Below, piece by piece: positions 49,905 to 59,396 of a stretch of DNA of 64,000 bases. Origin of the DNA: UBA11606 sp964504305 (GTDB taxonomy: Bacteria; Actinomycetota; Acidimicrobiia; Acidimicrobiales; Aldehydirespiratoraceae); contig CAZDEB010000007.1 in the NCBI GenBank assembly GCA_964504305.1, positions 62,001 to 126,000 on the forward strand, given 5' to 3'. Under the pieces are notes generated by a model. That model did no database searches. It worked only from the letters and a program-made list of their open reading frames with translations, and was not told the origin of the DNA. Each line of letters opens with the position of its first letter. Positions within the stretch are counted from its first letter, which is position 1. The position numbers and the translations under genes were made by a program.

Positions 49905-51977
49905 ATGGCCGAAGCTTCCAAAGATCCAGCTCCCGAGCAACTTGCGGCTCGTGCCGCGGCCCTGCGGGCCACGCTTGAGCATCACGCCCGCATCTATCAC
50001 GAGCTCGATCAGCCCGAGATCCCCGATGCCGAGTACGACCGTCTATTGCGCGAGTTGACCGACATCGAAGAGGCCAACCCCGATCTACGAGCCGATAACT
50101 CCATTACCGAGCAGGTCGGAGGGGCGATAAACAGTGCGTTTTCGCCGGTGACCCACACGGTTCCGATGATGTCGTTGCACAACGCGTTCGACATCGACGA
50201 ACTGCGGTCGTGGAACGATCGGGTGGTTCGTCGACTCGATGGGCGCGTGGTGCCGCGGTTCGCGGTCGAACTGAAGTTCGACGGTCTGGCGATTTCGCTG
50301 CGGTACGAAGATGGCCGACTGGTCCAGGGGGCCACGAGAGGCGACGGCAAGGTCGGGGAGGATGTCACCCACAATGTCGCCACCATCGCCGACATTCCTC
50401 ACCAGTTGGTCGGCGACGCCCCGCCAGTGCTCGAAGTTCGCGGCGAGGTCTATATGCGGCTGTCCAGTTTTGCCGAACTCAACCAACGCCAGCGCGACGA
50501 AGCGGCCGAGACCGGACGCGACGCCAAGCTCTACGTCAATCCTCGCAATACCGCGGCCGGTTCGCTTCGCCAGATCGATGCCGCGGTCACCGCCTCTCGC
50601 CAGCTGTCGTTTTTTTGTTACCAACTCGGGTTGGTCGAAGGGGGACCGGCGCTCGGATCACACTCCGAGACCCTCGACTGGCTCGGCTCGCTCGGGTTAC
50701 CGATCAACGAACACACCCGCGGTTTCGAATCGATCGACGCCGTCGAGACCCGCATTTCAGAGTTTCAATCACAACGTCACGATCTCGACTACGAATTCGA
50801 CGGTGTGGTGGTCAAAGTCGACGATCTTGGCCTGCAGTCCGAGTTGGGCGCCGATGCCAAGGCCCCGCGCTGGGCCATTGCCTACAAGCTCCCGCCCGAG
50901 GAACGCACGACCCGGTTGCTCGACATTCATGTCTCGATCGGTCCGTCGGGGCGGGCCACGCCCTTTGCCATGCTCGATCCGGTGTTTGTTGGAGGGGTCA
51001 CGGTTGGCACTGCCACGTTGCACAACCAAGATCAGGTAGCGGCCAAAGACGTCCGGCCGGGCGACATCGTGATCGTACGCCGCGCTGGTGATGTCATTCC
51101 CGAAGTCGTCGGACCAGTTCTGTCTGAACGGGCACCCGAATCGTCGCCGTGGGTTTTTCCCACCGACTGCCCGGTGTGCGGCAAACCGTTGGTTCGCGAC
51201 AACGAGCAGGCCGCGACCCATTGTGTCAATTTCCGGTGTCCCCGCCAGGTGCGAGGCCGTATCGAACACTTCGTCGGTCGAGCGGCTATGGATATCGAGT
51301 ACCTCGGCGAGAAGAACATCGACCGGTTCGTGAGCATCGGACTGCTTGACGACGTGGCCGACCTCTACACCCTTGACTTCGACAAAGTTCTCGAACTAGA
51401 GGGTTTCAAGGAGCGATCGGTCGAGAACCTTCGCAACGCCATCGAGGCTTCGAAAGCGCGCCCGCTGGGAAACCTGCTCTTTGGTTTGCGCATCCCCGAG
51501 ATCGGCCAGGTCAATGGCCAAACCCTTGCGTCGGCGTTCGGTTCGATGGACCGGATCGTCGATGCAACGGTCGAAGAGATCGCCGCCGTCGACGGGTTCG
51601 GGTCGGTGATTGCCGACGCGGTCTACGGCTGGTTCGCCACCGACTCGGCCCGGAATCTCATCACGCGGCTTCAAACCGCCGGACTCACCATGCAAGCGGC
51701 CGAGGTCGACCGGTCAAAGCCGCAAACCCTGGTTGACAAGGCAGTGGTGGTTAGCGGCACGCTTGAAGGTTTCAGTCGTGACGGGGCCAAGGAAGCAATC
51801 GTCGAGCGAGGCGGAAAGTCGCCGGGAAGCGTCTCAAAGAAGACCTTCGCACTGGTTGTCGGCTCCGACCCGGGGGCCTCCAAGGTCACCAAAGCCGAGG
51901 AGGCGGGCGTTCCCATCTTGGACGAGCAAGGGTTTCTTGAATTGTTGCGGACCGGTGAGGCCCCGGCCGCTAGTTGA
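49905..51977 (+). CDS. ligA: NAD-dependent DNA ligase
   Basis: 690 residues. The N-terminal NAD-binding Ia domain has YHELDQPEIPDAEYDRL. The active-site Lys is in VELKFDGLAISL (about residue 122), then VRGEVYM, NPRNTAAGSLRQ, YKLPPEERTTRL and HNQDQVAAKDVRPGD. A four-Cys zinc finger (CPVC, CVNFRC) is near residue 425, followed by helix-hairpin-helix repeats and a C-terminal BRCT domain (VDKAVVVSGTLEGFSRDGA). It seals DNA nicks in replication and repair and is essential. ATG 49905 is preferred because the conserved fold begins directly after it. Confidence 0.97.
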   Translation: MAEASKDPAPEQLAARAAALRATLEHHARIYHELDQPEIPDAEYDRLLRELTDIEEANPDLRADNSITEQVGGAINSAFSPVTHTVPMMSLHNAFDIDELRSWNDRVVRRLDGRVVPRFAVELKFDGLAISLRYEDGRLVQGATRGDGKVGEDVTHNVATIADIPHQLVGDAPPVLEVRGEVYMRLSSFAELNQRQRDEAAETGRDAKLYVNPRNTAAGSLRQIDAAVTASRQLSFFCYQLGLVEGGPALGSHSETLDWLGSLGLPINEHTRGFESIDAVETRISEFQSQRHDLDYEFDGVVVKVDDLGLQSELGADAKAPRWAIAYKLPPEERTTRLLDIHVSIGPSGRATPFAMLDPVFVGGVTVGTATLHNQDQVAAKDVRPGDIVIVRRAGDVIPEVVGPVLSERAPESSPWVFPTDCPVCGKPLVRDNEQAATHCVNFRCPRQVRGRIEHFVGRAAMDIEYLGEKNIDRFVSIGLLDDVADLYTLDFDKVLELEGFKERSVENLRNAIEASKARPLGNLLFGLRIPEIGQVNGQTLASAFGSMDRIVDATVEEIAAVDGFGSVIADAVYGWFATDSARNLITRLQTAGLTMQAAEVDRSKPQTLVDKAVVVSGTLEGFSRDGAKEAIVERGGKSPGSVSKKTFALVVGSDPGASKVTKAEEAGVPILDEQGFLELLRTGEAPAAS

Positions 51978-52398
51978 CGGTGAAGGCCCACTCGATGCGG
52001 TCGACGTTTCCTGGTTGAGCAATCTCCTCAAACACCGCTTCGGCGCAGTTGAAATCGGCGGCAAGCGATTCGATGGGCTTGTCCTGGCCAGGGGTGAACA
52101 GGAACTGCTGCAAACCTTCGACGTATCTAGTGTTGGAAGTGACGTCGACAGGCAGAGTGCAGTTGGCGTTGGCCGAAATGGTGAGCCTCACCAGCCGGTA
52201 TCCGGCCGCTAAGTCGATACCCACGGTCTGTTGCTGAAGGACTTCGTCGCCGCGGTTGGGGATCAAGGCATCGACGGCCGGATTGTTGAGCACCGAATCG
52301 TCGTCGTTGCCGCTGTTGCCGATGATGAACGCGCTCGACAAGAGCACGAGACCGACCAAGATCATGAAACCGAAGATGAGTTTTTGTTTCCGAGCCAC
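51970..52398 (-). CDS. Small membrane-anchored secreted-domain protein
   Basis: 142 residues. A short basic start (VARKQKLIFGFM) leads into one membrane helix (ILVGLVLLSSAFIIGN), followed by an extracytoplasmic domain of about 110 residues with two Cys (ANCTLPV and FNCAEAV) that may form a disulfide. The GTG at 52396-52398 is preferred over 52461 because the upstream extension is not membrane-compatible. The end overlaps ligA by 8 bp. No family recognised. Confidence 0.65.
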   Translation of the reverse strand: MARKQKLIFGFMILVGLVLLSSAFIIGNSGNDDDSVLNNPAVDALIPNRGDEVLQQQTVGIDLAAGYRLVRLTISANANCTLPVDVTSNTRYVEGLQQFLFTPGQDKPIESLAADFNCAEAVFEEIAQPGNVDRIEWAFTVN

Positions 52399-52494
52399 GT
52401 CACGATCCTGCCAGATTGCGACCCCAAAACCGATGCCGGGATTCGCTGAGCGGAGAGTCACCCTCAGTGGTCGTTGGGCGGTTACGTTTGAGCG

Positions 52495-54345
52495 ATGTCA
52501 TCAGAGCCGCTCGACGGCGAAGTGGGCCGCGTTCTCGGCGGCCGCTACCGCCTGCTGCTACCGATTGGTAGCGGGGCTTCAGCGCGCGTTTACTTGGCTG
52601 ACGACATCACCCTGCGACGACGCGTCGCCGTCAAGGTCTTGCACCAAGGCCTCGCCTCCGACGATGCGTTTCTGCGGCGCTTTCGCGCCGAAGCACAGTC
52701 CGCGGCTTCGCTCAACAATCCTCACGTTCTCGGCGTGTACGACTGGGGAAACGACGAGCTTCCATTTCTGGTGACCGAGTTTCTGGGTGGCGGATCGCTG
52801 CGTTCGCTGCTCGCCGCCGGTCACCGGCTCACAACTTCTCAGGCCTTGCTGGTCGGACTCGAAGCGGCGCGTGGCCTCGACTACGCCCACGGACAGGAAC
52901 TGATCCATCGAGATATCAAGCCCGCCAACCTGCTCTTTGACGACAGCGGCCGTTTGCGCATTGCCGACTTTGGACTGGCTCGGGCCATCGCCGAGGCGGG
53001 GTGGACCGACGAAGAAGGTTCGCTGGTCGGCACGGCTCGCTACGCGGCGCCAGAACAGGCCAGAGGCGAACGGGTCGGGCCTGCCGCCGACGTCTACTCG
53101 CTGGCACTGGTAATCAACGAGGCGGTATGCGGCGAGGTGCCGTTTACCTCCGACACCACTATCGCGACGCTCATGGCTCGCGCCGACGCCCCATTCGAAC
53201 CCGACCTCAGCCTCGGGCCGCTGCAGAGTGTGTTGCGTCGCGCCGGCGCGCTCGATCCCGGCGATCGTCCTTCCGCTGGCGAGCTGGCGGCGTCACTGAT
53301 GTCGAGTGCCAGCGATTTGGCTCGACCGACCCCGCTACCGCTCGTTGGCGCGGCGTTGCCTGGCGAAGGGCAGCTTGACCAAACCGAACACGGCACCTTG
53401 CACGCCGCGGCCCTGCCGCGCTTGGTGATGCCGGTGGAAGAGACGGCCCCCGCCAAACGCTGGCCTTGGGCGGTATTGCTCGGCGCGATCCTTGCCACCG
53501 CCGCGGCGGCCGGTTTGGTGGGTTGGCAGGCCAGCAAGACCGAGTCGCACCCGGTCCCCGACGTGGCAACGATGACCCGCCTCGAAGCAATCGAATCACT
53601 CGCCGACTTGGGGTGGGAGTTGTCGTTTGCCGATGTTCGAGAGGCCGGCACGGTGCTCGATGAGGTCACCGGGACCGACCCGGCCGCCGGCGTCGAGCTC
53701 GATGTTGGTTCGCCCCTCACGCTGTTTGTTTCTTTGGGCGAACCGCTGGTTGATGTACCTGATGTGGCGGGCCTCACCGTCACTGATGCTCGAGACCAAC
53801 TCACTCGCCAGGGCCTCAGGGTTGGTGACATTCGAGACATCGATGACGAAACGGTTCCCGCCGGTTTGGTTATCAGAGCGGTGTCGCCGGGCCAAGCCGC
53901 CGAACTCGAACCGGGCGAGTCGGTCGACTTGTTGGTTTCGACCGGACCAGCCCAACGGATCGTTCCGGCGCTGCCCGCCACCGGTTCGCCCAGCGAGGCC
54001 GGGACTTCTCTGATCGATCTGCGGCTCGTGCCGGTCGAGGATCACGAGTTCTCCGACACCGTTGCGCTTGGTCAAGTCATCCGGTTCGAGCCGTCCCCGG
54101 GAGCCTTTGTGGCGGCTGATTCCGAGGTTGTGATCGTGGTTTCCGATGGCCCTGCTCCCCGAGAGGTACCCGCGGTTATCGGACTCGATGTCGACGAAGC
54201 CACTGCGATTCTCGAAGATGCTGGATTTGTGGTGGTCGGAGTCCAAGGATCCCCGTCGCTGCCGGTCCTGGCCACCGATCCCAAAGCCGGCGAGGTTCAT
54301 GCTGTCGGCACCGAGATCGTGATCGCGACCAGCCTGAGCGGCTGA
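52495..54345 (+). CDS. PASTA-domain Ser/Thr protein kinase (PknB-like)
   Basis: 616 residues. The kinase domain (about 15-270) has a Gly-loop GSGASARVYLADD, VAVKVL (Lys), HRDIKPANLLFDD (catalytic loop), ADFGLARAI and GTARYAAPEQARGE. One membrane helix (WPWAVLLGAILATAAAAGLVGW, about residues 322-343) separates it from four extracellular PASTA-type repeats (about 350-615, each with DVPDV/EVPAV and D-A-x-x-x-L). PASTA repeats sense peptidoglycan fragments or lipid II. Such kinases control cell-wall synthesis and division, but no division genes are adjacent here. The ATG follows TACGTT by 6 nt. Confidence 0.93.
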   Translation: MSSEPLDGEVGRVLGGRYRLLLPIGSGASARVYLADDITLRRRVAVKVLHQGLASDDAFLRRFRAEAQSAASLNNPHVLGVYDWGNDELPFLVTEFLGGGSLRSLLAAGHRLTTSQALLVGLEAARGLDYAHGQELIHRDIKPANLLFDDSGRLRIADFGLARAIAEAGWTDEEGSLVGTARYAAPEQARGERVGPAADVYSLALVINEAVCGEVPFTSDTTIATLMARADAPFEPDLSLGPLQSVLRRAGALDPGDRPSAGELAASLMSSASDLARPTPLPLVGAALPGEGQLDQTEHGTLHAAALPRLVMPVEETAPAKRWPWAVLLGAILATAAAAGLVGWQASKTESHPVPDVATMTRLEAIESLADLGWELSFADVREAGTVLDEVTGTDPAAGVELDVGSPLTLFVSLGEPLVDVPDVAGLTVTDARDQLTRQGLRVGDIRDIDDETVPAGLVIRAVSPGQAAELEPGESVDLLVSTGPAQRIVPALPATGSPSEAGTSLIDLRLVPVEDHEFSDTVALGQVIRFEPSPGAFVAADSEVVIVVSDGPAPREVPAVIGLDVDEATAILEDAGFVVVGVQGSPSLPVLATDPKAGEVHAVGTEIVIATSLSG

Positions 54346-54396
54346 GCGGCTGACCAGCCTGAGCGGCTGAGCGGCTGACCAGCCTGAGCGGCTGAG
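54327..54396 (+). repeat. 25-bp tandem repeat starting at the kinase stop codon
   Basis: Units beginning GACCAGCCTGAGCGGCTGAG lie at 54327, 54352 and 54377 (period 25, the third truncated). The first encodes the last residues TSLSG and the stop of the kinase, so the codons and the TGA are repeated three times. Confidence 0.9.
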
Positions 54397-54404
54397 ATGC
54401 GGTC

Positions 54405-54830
54405 TCAGGCGGTGACGGCATCGACGCGCCGCACAACCTCCCGCACGATCGAAACCTGTTGGTCGTCGGCCGGCGGAGCGAACGTCGAGGCGAGCATCAA
54501 CACCTTCGATGAGTCGCCGGTCAGTTTGACCTGCCCGCCCATTAGCGCCGGCATCACCGCGGCCGCGTCACGGTCGACGAAAAGCTGACGGGCCAGCGTG
54601 TACGGCAATTCGATACCGAAATCGGAATTGGCCAAATGGCCGTGCTCGATCATCAGCGTCGGTCCATTGGTGTCGATGTGACCCAATACGGGGCCGTCGC
54701 CAAATGGGGGATCGGTGACGGTCACGTTGGCCGCCAAGTCCAGTTCGACCGGCCCGTCGTGGTCGATGAATTCGGCGCGAATGTCTTGCACGGCCGAAAT
54801 CCATTCGGGACTGAGAAAGGCGTGACGCAT
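54405..54830 (-). CDS. SCP2-like sterol-carrier domain protein
   Basis: 141 residues. The opening FLSPEWISAVQDIRAEF, a central strand VTVTDPPFGDG, and the C-terminal AAAVMPALMGGQVKLTGDSSKVLML (the conserved GGQVKLTGD-type segment of SCP2 domains) fit the SCP2/sterol-binding fold. It may bind lipids or acyl-CoA; a link to steroid catabolism in the window is speculative. The start ATG 54830 has TACGCT (complement of 54839-54844) 8 nt upstream and lies divergent from gatC. Confidence 0.75.
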   Translation of the reverse strand: MRHAFLSPEWISAVQDIRAEFIDHDGPVELDLAANVTVTDPPFGDGPVLGHIDTNGPTLMIEHGHLANSDFGIELPYTLARQLFVDRDAAAVMPALMGGQVKLTGDSSKVLMLASTFAPPADDQQVSIVREVVRRVDAVTA

Positions 54831-54872
54831 ATCTGCGCAGCGTAGACGCGTCGGCTGCCTATCCTTTGGGCC

Positions 54873-55175
54873 ATGTCTGAACGCATTACCCGCGACGAGG
54901 TAGTCCACGTCGCACGCCTGGCCCGGCTCACTTTGACCGACGCCGAAATTGACGAGTTCACCGGCCAGCTTGGCGACATCCTGGAACACGCTGCTGATGT
55001 CGAAGCACTCGATGTGGGCGACATTGCCCCCACTTCTCACCCGTTGCCGCTCACCAATGTTTTTAGGGCCGACGAGCGCCGCGAATCGCTAGACCGTGAA
55101 GAGGTTCTGGCCCAGGCGCCGGCCGCCGAGAACGGACAGTATCGGGTACCTCCCGTTCTGGGGGAATCACAATGA
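54873..55175 (+). CDS. gatC: Aspartyl/glutamyl-tRNA amidotransferase subunit C
   Basis: 100 residues, full length for GatC. EVVHVARLARLTLTDAEIDEFTGQLGDIL and the C-terminal PLTNVFRADE and APAAENGQYRVPPVL are the family pattern. It holds GatA and GatB together in the complex that amidates misacylated Glu-tRNA-Gln (and Asp-tRNA-Asn). The ATG follows TATCCT by 7 nt. gatA overlaps by 4 nt. Confidence 0.95.
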   Translation: MSERITRDEVVHVARLARLTLTDAEIDEFTGQLGDILEHAADVEALDVGDIAPTSHPLPLTNVFRADERRESLDREEVLAQAPAAENGQYRVPPVLGESQ

Positions 55176-56620
55176 GTGCCCTCGAAATCGCCCAACAGGT
55201 TCGCTCGGGCCAACGCCAAGCCGTCGACGTACTCGAAGAGCATCTCGCCCGAATAGCGGCTTCTGATGACGAGATCCACGCGTTCAACCTGGTTATCGCC
55301 GACGCCGCCCGCGAGACCGCTGCTCGTGTCGATGAAACCGTCGCGAGTGGTGAGGATCCCGGCCCGCTCGCCGGCGTTCCAGTCGCGCTCAAAGACAACA
55401 TGTGTACGCGCGGTATCGCTACTACGTGCTCGTCGAAGATTCTCGAGGGCTGGGAACCGCCCTATGACGCAACGGTGGTGAGCCGATTGCGCAACGCTGG
55501 TGCGGTGGCGGTCGGCAAAACCAACCTTGACGAGTTCGCGATGGGGTCATCAACGGAGAACTCGGCGTTCGGGCCGACCCGAAACCCCCTCGACCACTCA
55601 CGTGTGCCGGGCGGGTCCAGCGGTGGCAGCGCGGCGGCCGTCGCTGCTGGCTTCGCCACTTTGGCCCTGGGTTCCGACACGGGCGGCTCGATCCGCCAGC
55701 CCGCGGCGTTTTGTGGTGTGGTCGGCATGAAACCCACCTACGGGGCGGTTTCTCGCTACGGCCTGATTGCCTTTGGTTCCTCGCTTGATCAGATCGGGCC
55801 GTTCTCGCGAACGGTTGCCGAGTCGGCGGCCGTGCTCGAAGTTATCGGCGGCCACGATTCGCGGGATTCGACATCAATCGATCGGCCGACGTTCGACCTT
55901 CAGGGAGTGCTCGATCGTGGCGTGCAAGGCATGCGCATCGGGATTCTCACCGAGCTTTCCGGCGGCTCGGGCGGAGTCGAAGGCATCAATTCCGATGTGA
56001 TCGCCAGGACTCAAGCCGCCGCCGCCGCCCTCGAAGCGGCGGGCGCTTCCATACACGAAGTGTCGGTCCCGTCATCAACCCTCGGGCTCAGCGCCTACTA
56101 CCTGGTCGCGCCGGCCGAAGCGTCAAGCAACCTCAGCCGCTACGACGGCGTGCGCTACGGACTGCGGGTCGATGCTGCAACAACGGGCGAAATGAACGCC
56201 GCTACCCGCACCGCCGGTTTCGGAGCCGAAGTCAAACGGCGGATCATGCTTGGCACCTATGCCCTGTCGGCGGGCTACTACGACGCGTTCTATGGCAAGG
56301 CCCTCAAGGTCCGAACCCTGATGCTGCAAGAGTTCGCCGAGGTTTATGCCGACGTCGACTTGTTGTTGACCCCCACTGCCCCCACCACCGCTTTTGCTCT
56401 GGGGGAGCGGACCGCCGACCCCATGACCATGTACGTCAACGACGTTTGCACGATTCCGTCCAACCTCACTGGCCATCCAGCCATATCGGTTCCCTTTGGT
56501 GTGGGCGACGACGGGTTGCCGGTCGGCGTGCAAATCCTCGGACCAGCGTTGTCAGAACCGTCCATCTATCAGGCCGCGGCAGTGCTCGAGTCCGCAGCGG
56601 GCGAGGGGAGTGCGCTATGA
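55172..56620 (+). CDS. gatA: Aspartyl/glutamyl-tRNA amidotransferase subunit A
   Basis: 482 residues. The amidase signature is complete: the catalytic Lys in VALKDNMCTRG (about residue 73), the cis-Ser and nucleophile Ser in GGSSGGSAAAVAAGF and GSDTGGSIRQPAAFCG (about 150-175). It releases ammonia from glutamine and passes it to GatB. The ATGA overlap with gatC and with gatB fixes the three-gene operon. Confidence 0.96.
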   Translation: MSALEIAQQVRSGQRQAVDVLEEHLARIAASDDEIHAFNLVIADAARETAARVDETVASGEDPGPLAGVPVALKDNMCTRGIATTCSSKILEGWEPPYDATVVSRLRNAGAVAVGKTNLDEFAMGSSTENSAFGPTRNPLDHSRVPGGSSGGSAAAVAAGFATLALGSDTGGSIRQPAAFCGVVGMKPTYGAVSRYGLIAFGSSLDQIGPFSRTVAESAAVLEVIGGHDSRDSTSIDRPTFDLQGVLDRGVQGMRIGILTELSGGSGGVEGINSDVIARTQAAAAALEAAGASIHEVSVPSSTLGLSAYYLVAPAEASSNLSRYDGVRYGLRVDAATTGEMNAATRTAGFGAEVKRRIMLGTYALSAGYYDAFYGKALKVRTLMLQEFAEVYADVDLLLTPTAPTTAFALGERTADPMTMYVNDVCTIPSNLTGHPAISVPFGVGDDGLPVGVQILGPALSEPSIYQAAAVLESAAGEGSAL

Positions 56621-58065
56621 GCACCGTTCACGAACCGTCGTTGCCTTCGGAGTGGGAGTTGGTCGTGGGCCTCGAGGTTCACGTCGAGTTGGCCACCCAG
56701 ACCAAGTTGTTTTGTGGTTGCGCCAACCAGTTCAGCAGCGAACCCAACACCAACGTCTGTCCGACGTGTCTGGGTTTGCCGGGCTCGTTGCCGGTGATGA
56801 ACGGCCGCGCTGTCGAATACGCCATGCGTCTCGGCCGGGCTCTCGAATGCGATGTCAACCCGTCGGTAATGGCCCGCAAGAACTACTTCTACCCCGACAT
56901 GGCCAAGGACTACCAGACCACCCAATACGACCAGCCCACCAACAGCGACGGTCAACTGGTCTTGGCCGACGGTTTCGTAGTCGGAATCGAACGAGCCCAC
57001 ATCGAAGAAGACGCCGGGAAATCGACCCATGTGGGTGGCGGCGGGCGTATCAACGACGCCACCTATTCGCTCGTCGACTACAACCGGGCCGGAGTGCCAC
57101 TAGTGGAGATTGTGAGTCGCCCCGATCTGCGAACGGTCGATCACGCCAAGTCTTACGTGTCGGAGTTGCACGACATTCTGCTCGCCATCGGGGTTAGTGA
57201 CGCCAAGATGGAAGAGGGCTCGATGCGCGTAGATGCCAATGTGTCTTTGCGTCCGGCTGGGTCTGACGAACTGCGCACTCGGTGCGAACTCAAGAACATC
57301 AACTCGATTCGGTCGATGGGCCGCGCCATCGAATACGAAGCGCAACGCCACCTCGACCTCTACAACAACGGCGAATCACCGCGGCAAGAAACTCGACATT
57401 GGGACGAAGATCAGGGCCGGTCCACGTCTGGTCGAGCCAAGGAAGACGCCGACGATTATCGGTACTTTCAGGAGCCCGATCTTGTTCCGCTGGTGCCATC
57501 GGCCGAGGACATTGTTGCGATCGACGCGGCCATGCCCGTACTCCCTGCGGCGCGCCGAACCCGGCTCGGCGAGTTGTCTTCGGTACCACCCGACGTTCTC
57601 GCCACGGTTGTCGAGCGGGGCCAAGATGCATTGGCGTTCGGGGCGATCGACGCCGGTGCCGATGCCGACAAGACCCTCACCCGGATCCAAAACGATCTAG
57701 CGGTGGACGACTGGTCAAACGTCACGGCCGAAGCGCTTGGCACCGTGATCATCATGGAGACGGGCGGCGAGCTCAGCGCTACCCAGTCAAAGCAAGTTCT
57801 CTCGGTACTGGTCCAGCACGGTGGAGATCCCCGCAAGATCGCCGCCAACCTCGGATTCGAAGCCATGGAGTCCGACGAGCTCGAAAGTCTTGTCGATCAG
57901 CTCATCGCTGACAACGCCGACGAATGGGCGCGGTTCTGTGGCGACGACGACAACGACCGTAAGAAGATGCAAGGTTTCTTCACCGGTCAGATCATGAAAG
58001 CCACTCGGGGCCAGGCCGATGGCCGCGCCGTCGGCGAGCTTCTTGCCCGCAAGTCGGTGAGCTAG
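56617..58065 (+). CDS. gatB: Aspartyl/glutamyl-tRNA amidotransferase subunit B
   Basis: 482 residues. WELVVGLEVHVELATQTKLFCGC, the zinc-binding CxC...CPTCLG (TNVCPTCLGLPGSLP), RKNYFYPDMAKDYQTTQYD and the C-terminal YqeY-like helical tail domain are present. It activates the misacylated tRNA with ATP and transfers ammonia to it. The start overlaps gatA (ATGA); the last 4 bp overlap the convergent MATE transporter. Confidence 0.96.
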   Translation: MSTVHEPSLPSEWELVVGLEVHVELATQTKLFCGCANQFSSEPNTNVCPTCLGLPGSLPVMNGRAVEYAMRLGRALECDVNPSVMARKNYFYPDMAKDYQTTQYDQPTNSDGQLVLADGFVVGIERAHIEEDAGKSTHVGGGGRINDATYSLVDYNRAGVPLVEIVSRPDLRTVDHAKSYVSELHDILLAIGVSDAKMEEGSMRVDANVSLRPAGSDELRTRCELKNINSIRSMGRAIEYEAQRHLDLYNNGESPRQETRHWDEDQGRSTSGRAKEDADDYRYFQEPDLVPLVPSAEDIVAIDAAMPVLPAARRTRLGELSSVPPDVLATVVERGQDALAFGAIDAGADADKTLTRIQNDLAVDDWSNVTAEALGTVIIMETGGELSATQSKQVLSVLVQHGGDPRKIAANLGFEAMESDELESLVDQLIADNADEWARFCGDDDNDRKKMQGFFTGQIMKATRGQADGRAVGELLARKSVS

Positions 58066-59396
58066 ACGGTCGCTCCGAGCACCTGCCAGGCGTGGCCACG
58101 GAACCGCGCCAGCAACGAAACGGCGCGTGCCGCTATCCAGGCCCCGAGCGCGGCCCACAACCAGCCGATACCCAGGTCGAATCGAAGTACTCCGAGCGCG
58201 CCGACGATGAGAACTCCCGACGCTGCCGCCATTGCCTTGGCCAGGAATCGCAAGTCTCCCGCCCCGATGAGGATGCCGTCCAGCGCGAACACCACGCCGT
58301 TGAGCGGCTGCCAAAGCGCCACGTGAAGCAACAAGAACCCGACCAACGCGGTTACCGCCGGGTCGTCACTGAAGATCGACGGCACCAACGGCGAGGTTGC
58401 CAGCACCACAAGTCCGAGCAGAACCCCGCCCCACCACCCCCACTGGATCATGCGGGTACCAAGGCGTCGCGCTTCGTCGGCGTTGCCTGCGCCCAGAGCC
58501 TTGCCGATCAATGCTTGAGCCGCGATGGCAACGGCATCGAGACTGAAGGCAAGAATGCTCCAGACCTGAAACGAGATCTCGTGGGCGGCAAGATCGGTCG
58601 TGCCTATACGGGCCGCTACGGCCAGCGTGATCGTGAGCCCGCCCCGCAGCGCGGTGGTACGAAGCAGAAGATCGAACCCCGTACCGGCGAGCTGACCAAT
58701 CGTGCGCCGGTCGGGCCGCATGCTCACGCCGTGTTGGCTGACCGCCGAGCGGATCCACATGGCAAAGAATCCCGCGGCAATCCAGTGAGCAATCACGGTC
58801 GACAGCGCCGATGCGCCGATGCCGAAACCCAACCCGTAGATCAAGATGATCTCGAGCACGAGATTGAACAGCGCGGTTCCGAGCGCGACATAGAACGGTC
58901 GGCGGGTGTCTTGCAATCCGCGCAGATAGCCGACGCCGGCGAGCCCGATGAGCATGGCCGGAACGCCGGCAAGGCTGATGCGCAGGTACACCAGAGCATG
59001 GTCGCCAACTTCGGCCTCAGCGCCCATGAGAGCCAGCAGCGGCTCGGCGAACACGAACGTGACGAGGCTGACCATCACGCCGACGATGAAGGCCAGCCAC
59101 ACGCTTTGCACCGCCTGATGGGCGGCAAGGCGATCCTCTCCGGCGCCTAGCAGTCGAGCAACAGCCGACGTCGTGCCGTAGGCCAGGAAGATAAAGATCG
59201 CGAACGTGATCAAGAGGATCGACGAGGCCAGCGCCAGTCCCCCTAGTTCGGGGGTGCCCAGATGTCCGACTACCGCGGTGTCGGCCAGAATGTAGAGGGG
59301 TTCGGCGATGAGTGCGCCGAGGGCGGGGAGCGCCAGTCGAAGAATCTCGCGATCGGTGGGGCCCCAGCCTGTCCGCGTTTTCAGCCATGACTTCAT
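58062..59396 (-). CDS. MATE-family efflux transporter (DinF-like)
   Basis: 444 residues with twelve predicted membrane helices in two halves. Family segments are ILRLALPALGALIAEPLYILADTAVVGHLG at the start and AAHEISFQVWSILAFSLDAVAIAAQALIGKALGAG in the second half. It exports organic cations or drugs coupled to Na+ or H+. The ATG overlaps the stop of the nadD-like gene by 4 nt, so it is the second gene of a minus-strand pair. A longer frame upstream is antisense to the nadD-like gene and rejected. Confidence 0.92.
   Translation of the reverse strand: MKSWLKTRTGWGPTDREILRLALPALGALIAEPLYILADTAVVGHLGTPELGGLALASSILLITFAIFIFLAYGTTSAVARLLGAGEDRLAAHQAVQSVWLAFIVGVMVSLVTFVFAEPLLALMGAEAEVGDHALVYLRISLAGVPAMLIGLAGVGYLRGLQDTRRPFYVALGTALFNLVLEIILIYGLGFGIGASALSTVIAHWIAAGFFAMWIRSAVSQHGVSMRPDRRTIGQLAGTGFDLLLRTTALRGGLTITLAVAARIGTTDLAAHEISFQVWSILAFSLDAVAIAAQALIGKALGAGNADEARRLGTRMIQWGWWGGVLLGLVVLATSPLVPSIFSDDPAVTALVGFLLLHVALWQPLNGVVFALDGILIGAGDLRFLAKAMAAASGVLIVGALGVLRFDLGIGWLWAALGAWIAARAVSLLARFRGHAWQVLGATV

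Noticed and set aside
54327..54396. Kinase-end repeats as a CRISPR-like array or a terminator
   Set aside because: The period is 25 bp with no spacers, and the partial dyads are not followed by a U-run. Tandem duplication is the simpler reading.
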